Source of the DNA: Candidatus Apopatosoma intestinale
Lineage (GTDB): Bacteria > Bacillota > Clostridia > Oscillospirales > CAG-272
Assembly (NCBI GenBank): GCA_018064545.1
Contig: JAGHUY010000152.1
Location: forward strand, 1-9,256
Reading direction: 5' to 3'
Length of the DNA: 9,256 bases
The notes beneath the pieces were generated by a model, which saw only the letters and a list, made by a program, of their open reading frames with translations, did not search any database and had not been told where the DNA came from. Positions 6,304-9,256 of this stretch are shown here, one piece after another; position 1 is the stretch's first letter, and every line of letters begins with the position of its first letter. The position numbers and the translations under genes were made by a program.

Positions 6304-8700
6304 TTATAGCTTCTTCAATTTGGCATAGGTGGCCATCAGTTTTTTCGTGCCGGCCGTGTCAAACGCCACTTCATAGAGCAGATCGGCCCCCATCTCGCGC
6401 ACCGAGAGGACCGTCCCGGCCCCGAACATCATATGGGACACACGATCGCCCGCCACGAACGACTCGTTTTTCGTCGGTTTCGTCATGGTCGATGCCACAC
6501 TGGCCTTGGTAAACAGTTCGTCGGAAATATGAGACCGTTTCACTCTGGCGTCGAGTTCCGCCCGGTACTCCACCGGCGTCCGGCCGACCACGTTATTGTC
6601 CTCTTTATATTCGGGAGCGATCTCCCCGATAAAGCGGGACGGCGGATTATACTGTGTGCGTCCGTAGAGCATCCGCTCACGGACGTTCAGCATATACAGC
6701 CTGTCCTTGGCACGGGTGATGGCCACGTAGGCAAGCCGCCGCTCCTCTTCCAGTTCCGTGTCGTCGATGAGCGACTGCTGGCCGGGAAATAGCCCGTCTT
6801 CCATGCCCGGCAGAAAAACCACCGGAAATTCGAGACCTTTCGCGCTGTGGATGGTCATCAGAACGATCGCATCCGTTTCCGCGTTGTAGTTGTCAATGTC
6901 GGCGATCAGCAGAATCTCTTCGAGGAAAGAGGAAAGCGACGCGTCCTCGACCTGTTCTTCATATTGAAGGGCGTTGGAGATCAGTTCATCGAGGTTCTCG
7001 CGCCGGTCGCTGCTCTCACCCGCCTCCTCCGCCACCAGCAACATATCACGATAGCCGGAGCGCAGAATGGTCTCCTCCACGACGCGGGACAGCGATTCCG
7101 TCTCGGCAAACGTGCGAAGTCCCCGGATCATCTCGGTAAACGAGAGGAGTTTGCCCGACGCTTTGGCGACGGACGGATAGCGATCCGCGTGTTCCATCGC
7201 CTCAAACAGGCTGACGCCCTCGTTTTCCGCGATCAGTTCCAGCGCGGCGATCGTCGTATCGCCGATCTTGCGTTTCGGCTCATTGATGATGCGGCGCAAA
7301 CGCAGATTGTCATTCGGATTGTTGATGACCTGCAAATAGGCCAGAATATCCTTGATCTCTTTGCGGTCATAGAAGCGAAGCCCCCCGAGGACACGGTACG
7401 GAACACCACTGCGCATGAGGATATTTTCGATGCTGTTGGACTGCGCGTTCGTCCGGTACAAAACGGCAAAATCACGGTACGGCCGTTTTTCGCGGACGAC
7501 GAGTTCCATGACCTTGTTGACGATGAATTTGGCTTCCTCGATCTGGTTGGGCAGTAACCGGACGGTCACTTTATCGCCCTCGCCGTTCCGGCACCAGAGT
7601 TCCTTGCCGCGCCGGCCGTTGTTGTGGCGGATCACGGAGTTGGCCGCGTTCAGAATATTTTGAGTGGAACGGTAGTTCTGTTCCAACTTGATGACCTTGG
7701 CTCCCGGAATCTTTTCATCAAAATGCAGAATGTTCTCAATGGTCGCCCCGCGGAATTTATAGATGCTCTGATCGTCGTCCCCGACCGCCATGATATTGCG
7801 GTACCCGCCGCCGAGAAGTCTCGTCAGTTCAAACTGAGCAAAGTTGGTATCCTGAAACTCATCCACAAGCACGTAGCGAAACTGTCTTTGATAATAGGAA
7901 AGGACGTCCGGATGATCACGGAGCAGGAATACAGTCTTCATGATGATGTCGTCGAAATCGACCGCGCCCGCTTCCGTCAGTTTGCTCTGATATAATGTAT
8001 ATAAGGAAGAAACCTGTTGCAGACGGAAATCCATTCCGACCGTGGCGTCAAAGTCCGCCGGCGTCATCAGCATATCTTTGGCACGGCCGATCTTCCCCAG
8101 CACCGTCTTGACGGGCAGGCTTTTTTCGTCCACATTGAGCAGTTTCATACATTCCGACATCAGTTTTTTCTGATCGTCGTCATCGTAAATGGTCATATTG
8201 GACGAGAGTCCCATCTCATTTGCGTGGCGACGCAGGATACGCAGACACATGGAATGGAACGTTCCGCACCAGAGGTCGGAAGCGCTCTCCCCCACAAGCG
8301 ACTGCAAGCGGGTCTTCATCTCGCCCGCCGCCTTGTTGGTAAACGTGATGGCGAGCACGCTCCACGGTGCGCAGGGAGCCACGGCGAACGGCCGAAGAAG
8401 GTCATCGAGTTCCGCGGTACTCCGATCAGAAGACACCGCCGCTTCCAGCGCGGCAAGGTCGCCGTCGGAAATCGAAGCGGGAACGCGGTCCGTCTGATAA
8501 GCATCCCCGTACATGAGTAAGAAAGCGATCCGGTTGACAAGCAACGTCGTCTTTCCCGTTCCGGCTCCCGCCAGCACGAGAAGAGGCCCCGTAACGGTGT
8601 AGACCGCCTCTCTCTGCTTTTCGTTCAGATGGGAAAACCGTTTATCAAAAAGCGCCCGTTTGGCCGCCAAAATCCGTTCTTCTCTCGTTTTCGGTTGCAT
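6304..8700 (-). CDS. pcrA: ATP-dependent 3'-5' DNA helicase PcrA/UvrD
   Basis: This superfamily 1A helicase acts in nucleotide excision and mismatch repair and in removing proteins from DNA. The 798-residue protein has the Q motif LNEKQREAV (25-33), Walker A AGAGTGKTT (44-52, K50), motif Ia ITFTNKAAGEM (118-128), Walker B VLVDEFQDTN (277-286), motif III GDDDQSIYKFRGA (307-319), motif IV LEQNYRST (339-346), motif V TIHSAKGLEFPVVFLPG (616-632) and motif VI ending in AITRAKDRLYM (660-670). A Tudor-like tail domain at about 750-790 includes GDRVSHMMFGAGTV. About 45 extra residues (roughly 65-110) lie between motifs I and Ia compared with Bacillus-type PcrA. The ATG at 8700 is chosen because GGAGGA (8711-8706) lies 5 nt upstream; an earlier in-frame start at 8769 overlaps the promoter. 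Confidence 0.96.
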   Translation of the reverse strand: MQPKTREERILAAKRALFDKRFSHLNEKQREAVYTVTGPLLVLAGAGTGKTTLLVNRIAFLLMYGDAYQTDRVPASISDGDLAALEAAVSSDRSTAELDDLLRPFAVAPCAPWSVLAITFTNKAAGEMKTRLQSLVGESASDLWCGTFHSMCLRILRRHANEMGLSSNMTIYDDDDQKKLMSECMKLLNVDEKSLPVKTVLGKIGRAKDMLMTPADFDATVGMDFRLQQVSSLYTLYQSKLTEAGAVDFDDIIMKTVFLLRDHPDVLSYYQRQFRYVLVDEFQDTNFAQFELTRLLGGGYRNIMAVGDDDQSIYKFRGATIENILHFDEKIPGAKVIKLEQNYRSTQNILNAANSVIRHNNGRRGKELWCRNGEGDKVTVRLLPNQIEEAKFIVNKVMELVVREKRPYRDFAVLYRTNAQSNSIENILMRSGVPYRVLGGLRFYDRKEIKDILAYLQVINNPNDNLRLRRIINEPKRKIGDTTIAALELIAENEGVSLFEAMEHADRYPSVAKASGKLLSFTEMIRGLRTFAETESLSRVVEETILRSGYRDMLLVAEEAGESSDRRENLDELISNALQYEEQVEDASLSSFLEEILLIADIDNYNAETDAIVLMTIHSAKGLEFPVVFLPGMEDGLFPGQQSLIDDTELEEERRLAYVAITRAKDRLYMLNVRERMLYGRTQYNPPSRFIGEIAPEYKEDNNVVGRTPVEYRAELDARVKRSHISDELFTKASVASTMTKPTKNESFVAGDRVSHMMFGAGTVLSVREMGADLLYEVAFDTAGTKKLMATYAKLKKL

Positions 8701-8740
8701 AGTCGTCCTCCGCTGATTCTTGTTTGCCGATTTCTTTTCT

Positions 8741-8769
8741 ATTGTATCACAGATCGACTTTTTAATCAA
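8741..8769 (-). promoter_or_regulatory. SigA-type promoter for pcrA
   Basis: On the minus strand, TTGATT (8769-8764) and TACAAT (8746-8741) are separated by 17 nt, with TG one base before the -10 box. Transcription would start near 8734, giving a leader of about 33 nt before the ATG at 8700. It lies just downstream of the leftward terminator at 8813-8790, so pcrA appears to be transcribed independently of anything further right. Confidence 0.8.
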
Positions 8770-8789
8770 CCGAAAACGGCCTTTTTGTC

Positions 8790-8813
8790 AAAAAAGGGGT
8801 GCTTCCGCACCCC
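8790..8813 (-). terminator. Leftward intrinsic terminator upstream of pcrA
   Basis: Read on the minus strand, a 7-bp GC-rich stem (8813-8807 with 8802-8796) closes a GGAA loop, which fits the GNRA tetraloop pattern, and is followed by six T (8795-8790). It would stop leftward transcription coming from the repeat region or beyond before the pcrA promoter. The hairpin sequence is repeated exactly at 9007-9024. Confidence 0.75.
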
Positions 8814-9006
8814 CCACCTCTTTTATTCGGTTTTCGGTCTGGCCTTTTTTAGCCGCGCACGAAGATCCCCGGGGCTAGATAAAAATGGTCAGAGTCGCCG
8901 ATTTCGCCCCGAAGCTGTACATGGGTACTGCGAGTGGGCGAAAGCGACGAGAGAAAAACGAAATACAATAAGACAAACCCCGCAGGGGTTCCTTCCTATG
9001 AACAAG
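8796..9006. repeat. Structured tandem repeat, copy A
   Basis: This is the first of two tandem units with a period of 211 nt. The block 8796-8853 matches 9007-9064 with 3 mismatches in 58 nt, and 8869-8893 is identical to 9067-9091. Its parts in order are the GGGGTGC hairpin (8796-8813); a long imperfect hairpin (8838-8893) with a 20-nt loop; a compound stem GTCGC/GCGAC (8894-8898 with 8944-8948) plus TTTCGCCC/GGGCGAAA (8902-8909 with 8936-8943); an inner GTAC/GTAC hairpin (8917-8928); the shared CGAGAGAAAAA (8948-8958); and an AACCCC/GGGGTT hairpin (8976-8990). No credible reading frame is present. The transcribed strand, if any, is unclear. I cannot match it to a named RNA or mobile element. 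Confidence 0.85.
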
Positions 9007-9024
9007 GGGGTGCTTCCGCACCCC
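9007..9024. other. Repeat-boundary hairpin between copies A and B
   Basis: A 7-bp stem, GGGGTGC/GCACCCC with a TTCC loop, is identical in sequence to 8796-8813. Unlike that copy it lacks a clean run of T on the minus strand, where CCTTGTT follows. Rightward it is followed, after six bases, by the pyrimidine-rich CTCTTTTATT. It may be a decayed or weak terminator. Confidence 0.6.
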
Positions 9025-9209
9025 TCATCTCTTTTATTCGTTTTTCGGTCTGGCCTTTTTTAGCAGCCGGGGCTAGATAAAAATGGTCAGAAGCGGCGAA
9101 CCCCCGATGTTCTTCCCGCGCAGGCAGTACGTAGGTACGGCAAGCGGGAAAACGGCGAGAGAAAAAGCGAATCAAATATAAATGAAAACCGTAAGGTTTT
9201 CCTACCGAT
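9007..9209. repeat. Structured tandem repeat, copy B
   Basis: The second unit has the same parts in the same order as copy A but with different bases in several stems. It has the GGGGTGC hairpin (9007-9024); the long hairpin 9049-9091 with a short 7-nt loop; the central stem TTCCCGC/GCGGGAA (9113-9119 with 9144-9150), extended less regularly by GTT/AAC (9109-9111 with 9151-9153); the inner GTAC/GTAC hairpin (9127-9138) with loop GTAG; CGAGAGAAAAA (9156-9166); and a GAAAACC/GGTTTTC hairpin (9184-9201). The central and last stems keep pairing although both arms differ from copy A, which suggests selection for structure. It is 13 nt shorter than copy A in the loop of the long hairpin. Confidence 0.82.
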
Positions 9210-9239
9210 AAAAAGGACTTGGGCAACCGCCCAAGTCCT
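9210..9239 (-). terminator. Leftward intrinsic terminator at the right end
   Basis: An 11-bp perfect stem (9214-9224 with 9229-9239) closes a 4-nt loop. On the minus strand it is followed by a run of T from 9214 to 9210, whose first T also pairs in the stem, which makes a strong terminator for a leftward gene beyond the window. Rightward it is followed only by AATTCTATTTTC, a weaker signal. It takes the place that the GGGGTGC hairpin has after copy A, so it also closes copy B. Confidence 0.75.
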
Positions 9240-9256
9240 AATTCTATTTTCGCTTT

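Noticed and set aside
8780..8797. Short palindrome CCTTTTT/AAAAAGG upstream of pcrA
   Set aside because: It shares bases with the terminator T-run and the first bases of the hairpin stem, so it can be explained by the terminator. No operator function can be supported.
8964..8969. TACAAT resembling a rightward -10 box inside repeat copy A
   Set aside because: No -35 box is present 16-18 nt upstream and the hexamer is not conserved in copy B.
8629..9063. Rightward 144-codon open frame overlapping the pcrA start and repeat copy A
   Set aside because: It runs antisense through the start of pcrA and then through hairpins of the repeat, has no ribosome binding site or recognisable domain, and its composition follows the repeat sequence.
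8996..9226. Leftward 76-codon open frame across repeat copy B
   Set aside because: It crosses several conserved stems and the terminator hairpin and has no recognisable domain. Its sequence is explained by RNA-like structure.
8790..9256. CRISPR array or integron attachment-site array
   Set aside because: There are only two long units with a 211-nt period, no short regular repeats with spacers, and no cas or integrase gene in view.

Overview
The window looks like chromosomal DNA from a Gram-positive anaerobe of the class Clostridia, probably an uncultured gut lineage. This is inferred from the rplI-dnaB gene pair, the tilS-hpt pair, strong AGGAGG-type ribosome binding sites, SigA-type promoters with extended -10 boxes, a moderately GC-rich composition, and a PcrA helicase carrying an insert between motifs I and Ia. 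I cannot name a genus.

Layout. At the left edge, two divergent promoters lie back to back. One drives a leftward gene of which only the first seven codons are present. The other drives a rightward cluster: rplI (ribosomal protein L9), dnaB (replicative helicase), tilS (tRNA-Ile lysidine synthetase, GTG start 1 nt after dnaB), hpt (hypoxanthine phosphoribosyltransferase), a glycerol-3-phosphate dehydrogenase-like gene, and a CE15-like alpha/beta hydrolase whose ribosome binding site overlaps the stop codon of the gene before it. The cluster ends at a very strong 18-bp hairpin terminator that works in both directions. A leftward pcrA/uvrD helicase gene converges on the same terminator from the other side and has its own promoter at about 8741-8769.

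The cluster mixes housekeeping functions (translation, replication, tRNA modification, purine salvage) with two metabolic genes at its distal end. A weak terminator-like hairpin between hpt and the dehydrogenase gene may partly separate the two groups.

The right end (about 8770-9256) has no credible protein gene. It contains two tandem copies of a roughly 210-nt structured repeat with a period of 211 nt. In each copy near-identical blocks alternate with stems whose sequence differs but whose pairing is kept, and each unit is flanked by hairpins. Two of those flanking hairpins are good intrinsic terminators for leftward transcription. This is the most unusual part of the window. I do not recognise it as a named RNA family; it could be a structured non-coding RNA in tandem or a dispersed palindromic repeat family.
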